From Streptoalloteichus tenebrarius (lineage in GTDB: Bacteria > Actinomycetota > Actinomycetes > Mycobacteriales > Pseudonocardiaceae), in the NCBI RefSeq assembly GCF_024171885.1, contig NZ_JAMTCP010000042.1:1-44807 (forward strand): DNA of 44,807 nt, written 5' to 3'. Below, in pieces: positions 25,301 through 31,911 of this stretch. The position numbers were made by a program, and so were the translations under genes. The notes beneath the pieces were generated by a model. It saw nothing but the letters and a program-made list of their open reading frames with translations. It made no database searches and was not told the DNA's origin. Every line of letters starts with the position of its first letter. The stretch's first letter is position 1.

Positions 25301-26115
25301 CGCTCGACCAGCTCCCCGACGGCGACCCGCACCGCCGCCAGCGAGCTGGCCCCCGCCGCGTCCACCGAGCAGGCGAGCCCACCCAGGTCGAAGCGGTTGG
25401 CCAGCCAGCTCGCGACGGCGGCGTCGAGCGCGTCGGCCCTGCCGTCGTCGGTGCGGCGGGCCCTCGGCGCCTCCCCGGCGACGCGGCCGGCGGTGGCGGC
25501 GGCGACCTCGTGGGTGATCTCGTCGATCCGCCGTTCGTCGAACCCGGCCTCCCGCAGCAGGCCGCGCAGCGCGGGGACCCTGGCCCACGCGGAGACGGCG
25601 GGGCCGAACGCGCCCCCGCCGGAGTAGCCGAGGACCACGCCGGTCCGCGCCGGGTCGTACCAGGGGGCGACGTCGCAGCCGGCGTCGCGCAGCGCGTCCC
25701 TGGCCACCACGAGGCTGAGCAGCCGGGCGATCCCGGCGACGGCCGGCGCGTCGGCCGGCATGCCGAACTCCAGCGGGTCGAAGGTGACCTCGGGCAGGAC
25801 GCCGGCGCGCCGGGCTCCCCCGCCTCCCCCGCCTCCCCCGGCTCCGGTCCCCGCCGCCCGGTCGGCCGCGTCCCCCGGAAGCCCCGAGAGCCTCGGGAGC
25901 CCCGGGAGGCCAGGGGCCCCCGGGTCCCCCGCGGCCCGGCCCGTCACCCTCCAGCAGGTCGCCGGCACCTCCCTGGCGCAGTCGTCGCCGGCGACGACGC
26001 GGGTCCAGAACTCGCGGACGTCCCGCGCCCCCGGGAGGACACCCGCCACGCCGACGACCGCGACCGGGTCGCGCGCCAACCGACGATCCACGTGAGATGA
26101 CTCCGCTGTAGACAT
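19393..26115 (-). CDS. PfaA/HglE-like type I polyketide (secondary lipid) synthase, KS-AT-ACP-KR-DH
   Basis: 2,240 aa iterative lipid synthase. KS (about 16-460): the usual nucleophile motif reads VDAAGASSLAA, so Cys is replaced by Gly255 (codon 25351-25353); both catalytic histidines remain (H390 in EAHGTG, H430 in IGHT). AT (about 630-930): GHSFGEL with Ser715 and PAAFHTAHV. Pro/Ala-rich linker with a helical stretch, then a single ACP with LGLDSLERA (Ser1376). KR (about 1665-1935): VTGGGRGVTA, FSSAAG, catalytic Tyr1865 in QADYAAAN. C-terminal hot-dog DH: DHRVGGSPVLPLAG (His1976) and LADQVLQA (Asp2147). The order matches PUFA synthase PfaA, with one ACP as in HglE. ATG 26115 is chosen by homology; upstream GGGGGAA is a weak ribosome-binding site. 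Product unknown. Confidence 0.93.
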   Translation of the reverse strand: MSTAESSHVDRRLARDPVAVVGVAGVLPGARDVREFWTRVVAGDDCAREVPATCWRVTGRAAGDPGAPGLPGLPRLSGLPGDAADRAAGTGAGGGGGGGGARRAGVLPEVTFDPLEFGMPADAPAVAGIARLLSLVVARDALRDAGCDVAPWYDPARTGVVLGYSGGGAFGPAVSAWARVPALRGLLREAGFDERRIDEITHEVAAATAGRVAGEAPRARRTDDGRADALDAAVASWLANRFDLGGLACSVDAAGASSLAAVRVAVGELVERRADLMIAGGCDVAEEPAVSAGLGAAPTLSPHQVARPFDAHADGTLLGEGVGMVALKRLADAERDGDRVYAVIRGLGHGSDGRGASVHAPSLEGQLVTLRRAYEDADCSPRSVELFEAHGTGAPDEDEVELRALHALTAGADRPVPPAAVGSVKSQIGHTGAAAGAAGLVKLALALHHKVLPPTINVDRPAESVLGPESTLYVNTEARPWIRDPRRPVRRAAVSAFGAGGAAFHVVLDEHEPSAGLLHVMHDCARVHVWHGPDVPSLRQAVESGPGLTTSTPIPEDRPRAGFVSRDDAEFAELRALLLDRLREWDGTTPWQHPRGVHLRRSGLPEPARVAAVFADQGSQYVGMARHAVLSVPAVRAAFDTANQRFVEGPTLADVVFPPPVPGAVGAAGEEARARAEELLRRPEYAQPAIGAVALGQYRYLTVCGFRPHGLLGHSFGELTALWAAGCLDDEAFFLLARARGRAMAPPADNGHDPGAMATVRASAATVDALLAAHPDLVVCHYDAPDQLVVGGPTMAVDAFVTACANQRIFARVLPVPAAFHTAHVQHAVEEFGRAVSTTVFRPPRVPVYANTRGARYGEDVDLIRRVLVEQLRHPVDFAGRLEEMYREGFRIFVEFGPGQALTRLVERTLGDRGVVAVATDGGRDQDGDVQLKRAGLQLVLLGQPLVDLNRYLPGVRNDAVDATDTTDAVGARRAPSSAAVVLRRFRPEGGERRAAARDAAAAAPARTDRPQWTVPVADEEGGETPASPETAAPSAPLVETPAAAVTRERQRLTETATPWRTTSEHDVPPPTSQEPARVTPSPVEPPAEFPVGSPGAPAVGPAVAPDAEAVQDLTRIAADHLALHRRYLDAQLRVAERLGSLLARSTDTAGLAEGVSALRDHSLALGEAHIRANETLAALLRLDTGRAATGGAPTTSTVFTPASARGTGEPGAWPTGTPSGADASRRVVPPPSRPAALTAAPATGPTGKKRPPAPTPPPAPAAPAAPMAPSAQSAAPAPPPQPGQPAQPAQSAQPAQSAQPAQTAPPASAASAAPPPPAAGQDRAARAGSRTAGGGVPDDRELDARLRQVIADRTGRDARTVEPTLDLEADLGLDSLERARVLGEVWRHFPVRSNPNGQPTVPFAACRTVEDAARLLRAAARSGGSPTVAAPHEVLRSRVGLVELPEVDVLTGAYRDQRVALVVADGSDLPTALAKALRDGGWQVRVLALPGVPTDDPDAVRLGDWGEESLTATITGVLPEQGLDACVLPVVADDEHAAGRLVHAVLTAKHVHRALCATAATGRRAAFLTVTRLDGALGYTGSAANASLVGGVSGLVRTLALEAPTLFCRALDLAPTLPPGEAARLVVTELHDVARDVVEVALDGGRRRTVTTVPSPLPARDAAADRASHAHLGPDDVLVVTGGGRGVTAWCVTELVRRQPCSVLLLGRTELSEEPEWAVDRPSGELAAALTAHLRARGAVLGPGRFAQAVREVRARREIRATLAALAEAGARAEYLTVDVTDAEAVRAALRPHAHRVTGVVHGAGVLADAALARKNPADVGRVLGVKLTGLRNVLAALDQDRLRHLVLFSSAAGWFGNPGQADYAAANAALNRLACAWRARRPGCHVSAIGWGPWDGGMVEPWARARFAMRGVPLLSRAVGVERFLAEFGAEESPVVLVAPALPALPPRAPVPSTGITVERRLERLACDPVVRDHRVGGSPVLPLAGAVGWCVNVLERAHPGWQVVECRDVRLHKGVVCDGGEWSRFVLEAVPVSGGRDHSFQVTIVSEDGPTRSWPRYAGAFLLADRPRTAPPARRSWARRLAELGDERAPAWYEDVLSTGPSLRGLGRLLEQDGTRLVVECRMRDVPLAHGAFAGRLHSPVLADQVLQAAVLGAARCHGVSGLPVAIERVEMFERLPDDQPFVLEVDTVRREAVGLTSTVVACAPDGRVYQRYTGVVLAAASAEPAPAPALSGEAAG
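22218..22265. repeat. 18-bp tandem repeat in the synthase linker
   Basis: Two full copies of GCGCTGACTGGGCTGGTT plus partial copies on both sides, read on the minus strand as the AQSAQPAQSAQPAQ linker just before the ACP. The unit is in frame. Confidence 0.8.
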
Positions 26116-27086
26116 GGATTCCCCCGCGGTGATCAGAAGTGGCGACCAGAACACGGAACCCCGGGCGGCGTCGAATGACGCAGCCATAGCATGTGCCGTT
26201 GCCTCACCGAGCTGATCGTCATCGAAGCACGCCCGACGGAAGGGGGACAACTCGGGTGGACACGACCACCCGAAACGGTGGCCACCCGATTCGGGGCGGG
26301 GGCCGGGCGCCGCGAACGGGAATTCCTCTCCCGTTTCCGGCGTCGCCATCCGAACGCGTTCGGCGACCATTGTCGAATTCGGGTGTTCCCCATCTCGCGG
26401 ATGAACGGCCCGGCGGACGCGGCGCGTCAACCCGCTCCGCCGGGCATCCCGCCCTGTCTCCCCGGACAGTGTGATCCCAGCCGTCCCCGATCGGGGTGTG
26501 ATCGTCGCGAACCAGCGGGTAGTGGCCGCCGCGGCGGGCGCCCTGGCGCCCCGGCGCCGGCCGAGCCCGCCGGCACCGGGATCAGCTCCGTGTGATCGCG
26601 CGCGGGCGCGTCGTGTCCCCGGTGTGGAGAACGCGGCCACCCCTCGATCGGGAAATTGCCCTGACGCTCACGGCACAGCCCGAGGCGAAGGCGAGGGAAG
26701 GCACGGGGAGGCGTGCCCGACCCCTTTCACACGAAAGAACATCGTTTTGCTCGGCCCGCCGCACCGGCGTCCCGCGCGGGTCGGAGTTTGGACCGAGGAC
26801 CACCGTCCTGTCGTGTCGACGAGAAGAACACGGCCGCTTCCACTTCGCCCCGACCCGGGCTCAACTCCGGCCCAACTCCAGCGCGACGTCAGTTCGCCTC
26901 CGGGCCGCTCGAAACCTCGTGGAGAACGGCATCGAGTGACACTCGACGGAGAGAAAAACCGGGCGTTCGTCACCGACAACCGGGCCAACAGGCGGTCCCT
27001 CCCGGGGCGCGTGGCGGCGGCGCCACCCTTCGGACCAACCCCCGGGGTGAAGTCGACGCCCCTGGTCGGGCACGATCGGTGACGCT
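26116..27086. other. Gene-less divergent region between the lipid synthase and the helicase
   Basis: About 970 bases, slightly less GC-rich than its flanks. Open frames exist on both strands (for example 26592-26939 plus), but none has a ribosome-binding site or protein-like composition. It should hold the promoters of the synthase operon (minus) and the helicase (plus); I could not assign convincing -35/-10 pairs. Confidence 0.6.
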
Positions 27087-29591
27087 ATGACGCTCACCGA
27101 CCAGCTCCCCGCGAGCCCCGACCCCGACGCCCTGTTCGACGCCTTCTCGGCATGGGCTGAGGGCAGGGGCCTCACGCTCTACCCGGCCCAGCAGGAGGCG
27201 CTGATCGAGATCGTCTCCGGCTCCAACGTCATCCTGAGCACCCCGACCGGGTCCGGCAAGAGCATGGTCGCGGTCGGCGCCCACTTCACGGCACTGGCGC
27301 AGGGGCGCCGCAGCTTCTACACCGCCCCGATCAAGGCCCTGGTGTCGGAGAAGTTCTTCGCGCTGTGCGAGGTCTTCGGCGCGGCCAACGTCGGCATGAT
27401 GACCGGCGACTCCAGCGTCAACGCCTCGGCGCCGATCATCTGCTGCACCGCCGAGGTGCTGGCCAACATCGCGCTGCGCGACGGCGCGGAGGCCGACGTC
27501 GGCCAGGTCGTCATGGACGAGTTCCACTTCTACTCGGAGCCGGACCGCGGCTGGGCGTGGCAGGTGCCGCTGCTGGAGCTGCCGAAGGCGCAGTTCCTGC
27601 TGATGTCGGCCACCCTGGGCGACACCGCCTTCTTCGAGAAGGACCTGACCCGGCGCACCGGCCGGCCCACGACCCTGGTCAGCTCCGCCGAGCGGCCCGT
27701 GCCGCTGTTCTTCCGCTACGTCACGACCCCGATCCACGAGACGCTGGAGGAGCTGCTGGGCACCCAGCAGGCCCCCGTCTACGTCGTGCACTTCACGCAG
27801 GCGGCGGCCGTGGAGCGGGCGCAGTCGCTGATGAGCATCAACGTGTGCACGCGGGCCGAGAAGGACGCGATCGCCGCGATGATCGGCGGGTTCCGGTTCT
27901 CCGCCGGGTTCGGCAAGACGCTGTCCCGCCTGGTGCGGCACGGCATCGGCGTGCACCACGCCGGCATGCTGCCCAAGTACCGCCGGCTGGTGGAGCGGCT
28001 GGCCCAGGCCGGGCTGCTCAAGATCGTGTGCGGCACGGACACCCTGGGCGTCGGCATCAACGTCCCGATCAGGACCGTGCTGTTCACCGCGCTGAGCAAG
28101 TTCGACGGGGTGCGCACCCGCCACCTCAAGGCCAGGGAGTTCCACCAGATCGCCGGCAGGGCCGGCCGCGCGGGGCACGACACCGTGGGCAACGTCGTCG
28201 TGCAGGCCCCCGAGCACGTGGTGGAGAACGAGCGGGCGCTGGCCAAGGCCGGCGACGACCCGAAGAAGCGCAGGAAGGTGGTGCGCAAGAAGCCGCCGGA
28301 GGGGTTCGTCTCCTGGGGCGAGCCCACCTTCGAGCGGCTGGTCGCGGCGGAGCCGGAGCCGCTGACGTCCAGCTTCGCGGTCAGCCACCCGATGCTGCTC
28401 AACGTCATCAACCGGCCCGGCGACGCGTTCGCGGCGATGCGCCACCTGCTGACCGACAACCACGAGGACCGCCCGGCCCAGCGCCGGCACATCCGCAGGG
28501 CGATCGCGATCTACCGCGCGCTGCTGGCGGCCGGCGTGGTGGAACAGCTCGACGAGCCGGACGAGCAGGGCCGCCGGGTCAGGGTGACGGTCGACCTCCA
28601 GTTCGACTTCGCGCTCAACCAGCCGCTGTCGCCGTTCGCGCTGGCCGCGATCGAGCTGCTCGACCCCGCGTCGCCGAGCTACGTGCTGGACGTGGTGTCG
28701 GTCATCGAGGCCACGCTGGAGGACCCCCGGCCGGTGTTGTCGGCGCAGCAGTTCAAGGCGCGCGGCGAGGCCGTGGCGCAGATGAAGGCCGACGGCGTCG
28801 ACTACGACGAGCGCATGGAGCTGCTGGAGTCGGTGACCCACCCCCGGCCGCTGGCCGAGCTGCTCGACGCGGCGTTCGAGACCTACCGGCGGGGCCACCC
28901 CTGGGTGGCCGACCACCGGCTGTCGCCGAAGTCGGTGGTCCGCGACATGTACGAGCGGGCGATGACGTTCACCGAGTTCGTCTCGTTCTACGGCCTGGCC
29001 CGCTCGGAGGGCCTGGTGCTGCGTTACCTCGCCGACGCCTACAAGGCGCTGCGGCAGACCGTGCCCGAGGAGGCCAAGACCGAGGGGCTGGCCGACCTGA
29101 CCGAGTGGTTGGGCGAGCTGGTCCGGCAGGTCGACTCCAGCCTGCTCGACGAGTGGGAGCAGTTGGTCAACCCCGGCGAGGGCGGCGGGTCCGGCCAGGT
29201 CGAGGAGCGGCCACCGGCCGCGGTCACCGCCAACACCCGGGCCTTCCGGGTGCTGGTCCGCAACGCGCTGTTCCAGCGCGTCCAGCTCGCGGCGCGCCGG
29301 GACCACGCGGCGCTCGGGGAGCTGGACGCCGCCTCGGGCTGGGACGCCGAGCGGTGGGCGGAGGCGCTGGACGCGTACTTCGCCGAGCACGACGAGATCG
29401 GCACCGGCCCGGACGCGCGCGGCCCCGCCCTGCTGGTCATCCACGAGGAGCCGGGCCTGTGGCGGGTGCGGCAGATCTTCGCGGACCCGGCGGGCGACCA
29501 CGACTGGGGGATCAGCGCGGAGGTCGACCTGGCCGCGTCGGACGAGGCGGGGACGGCCGTGGTGCGGGTGACGGCGGTGGACCAGTTCTGA
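27087..29591 (+). CDS. DEAD/DEAH-box helicase with DUF3516 C-terminal domain
   Basis: 834 aa superfamily II helicase of the Ski2-like type common in actinobacteria. Helicase core: Q-motif-like YPAQQEAL, Walker A STPTGSGKS (K58), TAPIKALVSEKF, Walker B MDEFHFY, motif III MSATLGD, then GIGVHHAGMLPKYR, GTDTLGVGINVPIRTV and motif VI HQIAGRAGRAGHD. After about residue 400 comes a basic stretch (KKRRKVVRKKPP) and the DUF3516 region. It should unwind RNA or DNA in the cytoplasm; substrate unknown. ATG 27087 has no strong ribosome-binding site. The last codons and stop are duplicated in tandem just downstream. Confidence 0.93.
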   Translation: MTLTDQLPASPDPDALFDAFSAWAEGRGLTLYPAQQEALIEIVSGSNVILSTPTGSGKSMVAVGAHFTALAQGRRSFYTAPIKALVSEKFFALCEVFGAANVGMMTGDSSVNASAPIICCTAEVLANIALRDGAEADVGQVVMDEFHFYSEPDRGWAWQVPLLELPKAQFLLMSATLGDTAFFEKDLTRRTGRPTTLVSSAERPVPLFFRYVTTPIHETLEELLGTQQAPVYVVHFTQAAAVERAQSLMSINVCTRAEKDAIAAMIGGFRFSAGFGKTLSRLVRHGIGVHHAGMLPKYRRLVERLAQAGLLKIVCGTDTLGVGINVPIRTVLFTALSKFDGVRTRHLKAREFHQIAGRAGRAGHDTVGNVVVQAPEHVVENERALAKAGDDPKKRRKVVRKKPPEGFVSWGEPTFERLVAAEPEPLTSSFAVSHPMLLNVINRPGDAFAAMRHLLTDNHEDRPAQRRHIRRAIAIYRALLAAGVVEQLDEPDEQGRRVRVTVDLQFDFALNQPLSPFALAAIELLDPASPSYVLDVVSVIEATLEDPRPVLSAQQFKARGEAVAQMKADGVDYDERMELLESVTHPRPLAELLDAAFETYRRGHPWVADHRLSPKSVVRDMYERAMTFTEFVSFYGLARSEGLVLRYLADAYKALRQTVPEEAKTEGLADLTEWLGELVRQVDSSLLDEWEQLVNPGEGGGSGQVEERPPAAVTANTRAFRVLVRNALFQRVQLAARRDHAALGELDAASGWDAERWAEALDAYFAEHDEIGTGPDARGPALLVIHEEPGLWRVRQIFADPAGDHDWGISAEVDLAASDEAGTAVVRVTAVDQF

Positions 29592-29610
29592 GCGTGGACC
29601 AGCTCTGAGC
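29577..29610. repeat. 17-bp tandem duplication across the helicase stop codon
   Basis: GTGGACCAGTTCTGAGC (29577-29593, containing the TGA stop) is followed by GTGGACCAGCTCTGAGC (29594-29610), one mismatch. The rest of the gap to 29898 holds G-rich direct repeats (GGGGATCTCGGG near 29727-29755) and no gene. Confidence 0.9.
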
Positions 29611-29898
29611 GTGCGCGCCGTTCGGTCCCCGCGGGGTCCGACCGGCGTGCCGTCGGGGCTGCCGGTCAGCGGCCTGTGGGCGGCCGACCGGGACGTCGGT
29701 GGGGCCCCTCTGTGGGGACCTCAGGGGGATCTCGGGGGGATCTCGGGGGACGGATCAGCCGGAACGGTCATGAACCGGCTCTGGTCGGGGTACTCGCCGG
29801 GAGGCGGCGACGACCGGTCGCGCGGAGCGCCCGCGCCGGTCGCCGCTGGTGGGCGGGCACGTCGTCCCCGCCGCCGTTCCCAACGCCGAGGAGGAACC

Positions 29899-30465
29899 GT
29901 GACCGAAGCCAAGCAGGACGACCTGTTCTCCGTGTTGATCGCCGACCACCGGGAGGTCGAACAGGCGTTCCGCGAGCTGGAGACCGGGGCGATCAGCGAC
30001 CCGCGGCAGCGGAGGGACCTGGCCGACCACGTGATCGCCGAGCTGGTGCGGCACTCGGTGGCCGAGGAGATGTACCTCTACCCGACCGCGCGCAAGGTGC
30101 TGCCCGACGGCGACCAGATCGCCGACCAGGAGATCGCCGAGCACGCCGAGGCCGAGCGGGTCATGAAGGAACTGGACGGGATGGACGCCACCGACGCCCG
30201 GTTCGACGAGCTGCTCAGGACGCTGATGCGGGAGATCCGCGACCACATCCGCGGCGAGGAGAACGACCTGTTCCCGCGGCTCCAGGCTGCCTGTGACCAG
30301 GAGGAGCTGCGCGAGCTGGGCCGCAAGGTCACCAGGGCGAAGCAGATGGCGCCCACGCGGCCGCACCCGGCCGCGCCGGACAAGCCGCCGGCCAACAAGC
30401 TGCTCGCCCCGGGCACGGGGCTGGTGGACCGGCTGCGCGACGCGCTCACCGGCCGCAAGACCTGA
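29899..30465 (+). CDS. Hemerythrin domain-containing protein
   Basis: 188 aa. A four-helix hemerythrin HHE-cation-binding fold: LIADHREVEQAF, ELVRHSVAEEMYLYP, EIAEHAEAERVM and EIRDHIRGEENDLFPRL carry the H/E ligands for a diiron centre. After about residue 140 is a basic, proline-rich tail (TRPHPAAPDKPPANK). GTG 29899 has GAGGAA 5 bases upstream. Roles of such proteins include oxygen, NO or redox sensing and iron handling. It is a single gene followed by a strong terminator. Confidence 0.92.
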   Translation: MTEAKQDDLFSVLIADHREVEQAFRELETGAISDPRQRRDLADHVIAELVRHSVAEEMYLYPTARKVLPDGDQIADQEIAEHAEAERVMKELDGMDATDARFDELLRTLMREIRDHIRGEENDLFPRLQAACDQEELRELGRKVTRAKQMAPTRPHPAAPDKPPANKLLAPGTGLVDRLRDALTGRKT

Positions 30466-30505
30466 GGAGCGCTCCGCACCTCGCTGTCCTGCCCCGACAG
30501 CGTCC

Positions 30506-30547
30506 GACGCCGGCGGCGACGGGGACCGACCCGTCGCCGCCGGCGTC
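30506..30547 (+). terminator. Intrinsic terminator after the hemerythrin gene
   Basis: Perfect 18-bp GC stem (30506-30523 with 30530-30547), 6-base loop GACCGA, 40 bases past the stop codon. The remaining gap to 30800 shows no gene. Confidence 0.85.
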
Positions 30548-30800
30548 GTCGTGTCCGCGTCGCCCCGGGGACCGCGGCGCGTCGATCAGTTGACGGAGCG
30601 TGATGGGTCAGAAACCCGATCGGGGACCCGGGTCGGAGGCGCGAGGGAGCCCGCTCACACATCTTCCCAGGACAGAGCGGGGAAGGTACCGTGACACGAG
30701 CGTCGTCGCACCCCGCCGAAGCCGCCACAGCCGCGACGCGCTGACTGTCCGTGGCCAGATCGCACCGCACGTGCCCCGAAAGTGGAGTGAGGTTGCCAGC

Positions 30801-31346
30801 GTGTCCGACGACCTCTCTCCCGTTGTCGCCGCCACGGCGCACTGGCTGGTCCGGGCCTACCCGTCCACCGGCGGAGCGTTCGCCGCGACCCTGAACGAGG
30901 TGCAGGCCCGGCAGGCCGCCACCGTCGCCGCCTGGTTGCGCTACCCCACGACCACCGACGCCGGGCTGCTGGCCCTGGTCGGCCCCGGCGGCTCCGCGCG
31001 ACTGGACGGCCTGCTCGGCGCGGAGCACGCCGAGCTGCCCGACGAGGACTACGGCTGGCGCACCTGGGTGGACGAGGTGGTCGTGAGCTGGGCCGCGTGC
31101 CTGCTGGCCGACCCGGGTCTGGCGTCGGCCGCGGTGGCCGCGCTCGCCGACTCCGCGCACTTCCTCGGCTACGAGGGCGCCTTCGCGCGGCTGACCAACC
31201 CGGCGCCGCGCGACCTCCAGGCCGCCGCGCTGCTGCGGCACCCCGACCTGCTCGCGCCGGTCGCCGAACTCCACCGCGACGCGCTGCTGGCCCGGCTCGC
31301 CGAGGCGACCAACACCGACGCCCCGAACACCGCCGACGCCGCCTGA
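30801..31346 (+). CDS. Hypothetical protein
   Basis: 181 aa, family not recognised. It is an Ala/Leu-rich, mostly helical, acidic soluble protein (VVAATAHWLVRAYPSTGG, DEDYGWRTWVDEVVVSWAACLL, ADSAHFLGYEGAFARL) without signal peptide or membrane segment. GTG 30801 has GTGAGG about 11 bases upstream. Codon use is typical of real genes here. Its 3' end, including the stop codon, is the first unit of a six-fold 17-bp tandem repeat. Confidence 0.75.
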   Translation: MSDDLSPVVAATAHWLVRAYPSTGGAFAATLNEVQARQAATVAAWLRYPTTTDAGLLALVGPGGSARLDGLLGAEHAELPDEDYGWRTWVDEVVVSWAACLLADPGLASAAVAALADSAHFLGYEGAFARLTNPAPRDLQAAALLRHPDLLAPVAELHRDALLARLAEATNTDAPNTADAA

Positions 31347-31440
31347 CCGGCCGACGCCGCCTGACCCGCGACGCCGCCTGACCCGCGAGGCCGCCTGACG
31401 GGCGAGGCCACTTGACCGGAGAGGCCGCCTGACCGGCGGC
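31338..31440. repeat. 17-bp tandem repeat, six units, seeded at a stop codon
   Basis: Units start at 31338, 31356, 31373, 31390, 31407 and 31424 with consensus GCCGCCTGACCCGCGAG. Unit 1 contains the last codons and TGA of the 181-aa gene. Confidence 0.9.
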
Positions 31441-31532
31441 GCCGGCCCCTGAGGACGTTCCCCCGCGCGAGTTCCCCCGAAGGTTTCGGCGCGCCGCACC
31501 TGCTTCCCCCACGGCGCCCCAGCCTCACCTGG

Positions 31533-31576
31533 GATCATAAAAATCGGGGTTCCCCCAGGTAACAGTGTTTTGGGCG
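31533..31576 (+). repeat. 44-bp intergenic element, copy A
   Basis: Runs from GATCAT to TTTTGGGCG with a central GGGGTTCCCCC. Copy B (38853-38896, minus) matches at about 35 of 44 positions without gaps. Here ACCTGGG (31527-31533) and CCCAGGT (31554-31560) also form an inverted repeat. It lies between two convergent genes. Confidence 0.7.
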
Positions 31577-31702
31577 GGAGAGCGCTCACCAAGTGCCTCT
31601 GTGCCGTCAGGACCCGGTTCTCCGGACACCACGGATCGATTCAGGACACCCTGGCTCGTCGCATACGCCCGCAGAGCACCCGGCCAGCCGCGACGACGAA
31701 CA

Positions 31703-31825
31703 TCAACTTTGTCGTTCCGAACGCACCACAAACGCGCCCGTTCCAGCCGCCTCACCCAGCACGGGGGCCACCCCTCCAGCCCCTCCAGGTGGGCCAGCCG
31801 GAGTGGCCCGCTGTTGCATACCCAT
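31703..31825 (-). CDS. Possible small ORF after the acyl-CoA synthetase
   Basis: 40 aa from ATG 31825, which has GGAGGAG with 6-base spacing. The peptide (MGMQQRATPAGPPGGAGG...) is low-complexity and resembles nothing known. It could be the start of a lost gene or a leader peptide. The rest of 31441-31911 holds no convincing gene; codon use in its open frames is unlike the neighbours. Confidence 0.25.
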   Translation of the reverse strand: MGMQQRATPAGPPGGAGGVAPVLGEAAGTGAFVVRSERQS

Positions 31826-31911
31826 CAGCGGCTCCTCCGCATTGCCCGTCGCAGACAGCTCGCGGCTACCGACCGCGCCCGCCGGCAGTGCGGGTCCGGG
31901 ATGCCCCGATC

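Noticed and set aside
17391-26115. True polyunsaturated fatty acid synthase
   Set aside because: Only one ACP, no PfaB or PfaC, a KS without Cys and a changed PfaD motif; calling it a PUFA pathway would overstate the evidence.
26592-26939. 115-aa open frame between the synthase and the helicase
   Set aside because: No ribosome-binding site, Arg-rich composition, no motif.
31525-31755. 76-aa minus-strand frame crossing the 44-bp element
   Set aside because: Codon use is unlike the neighbouring genes and its end is the antisense of the repeated element.
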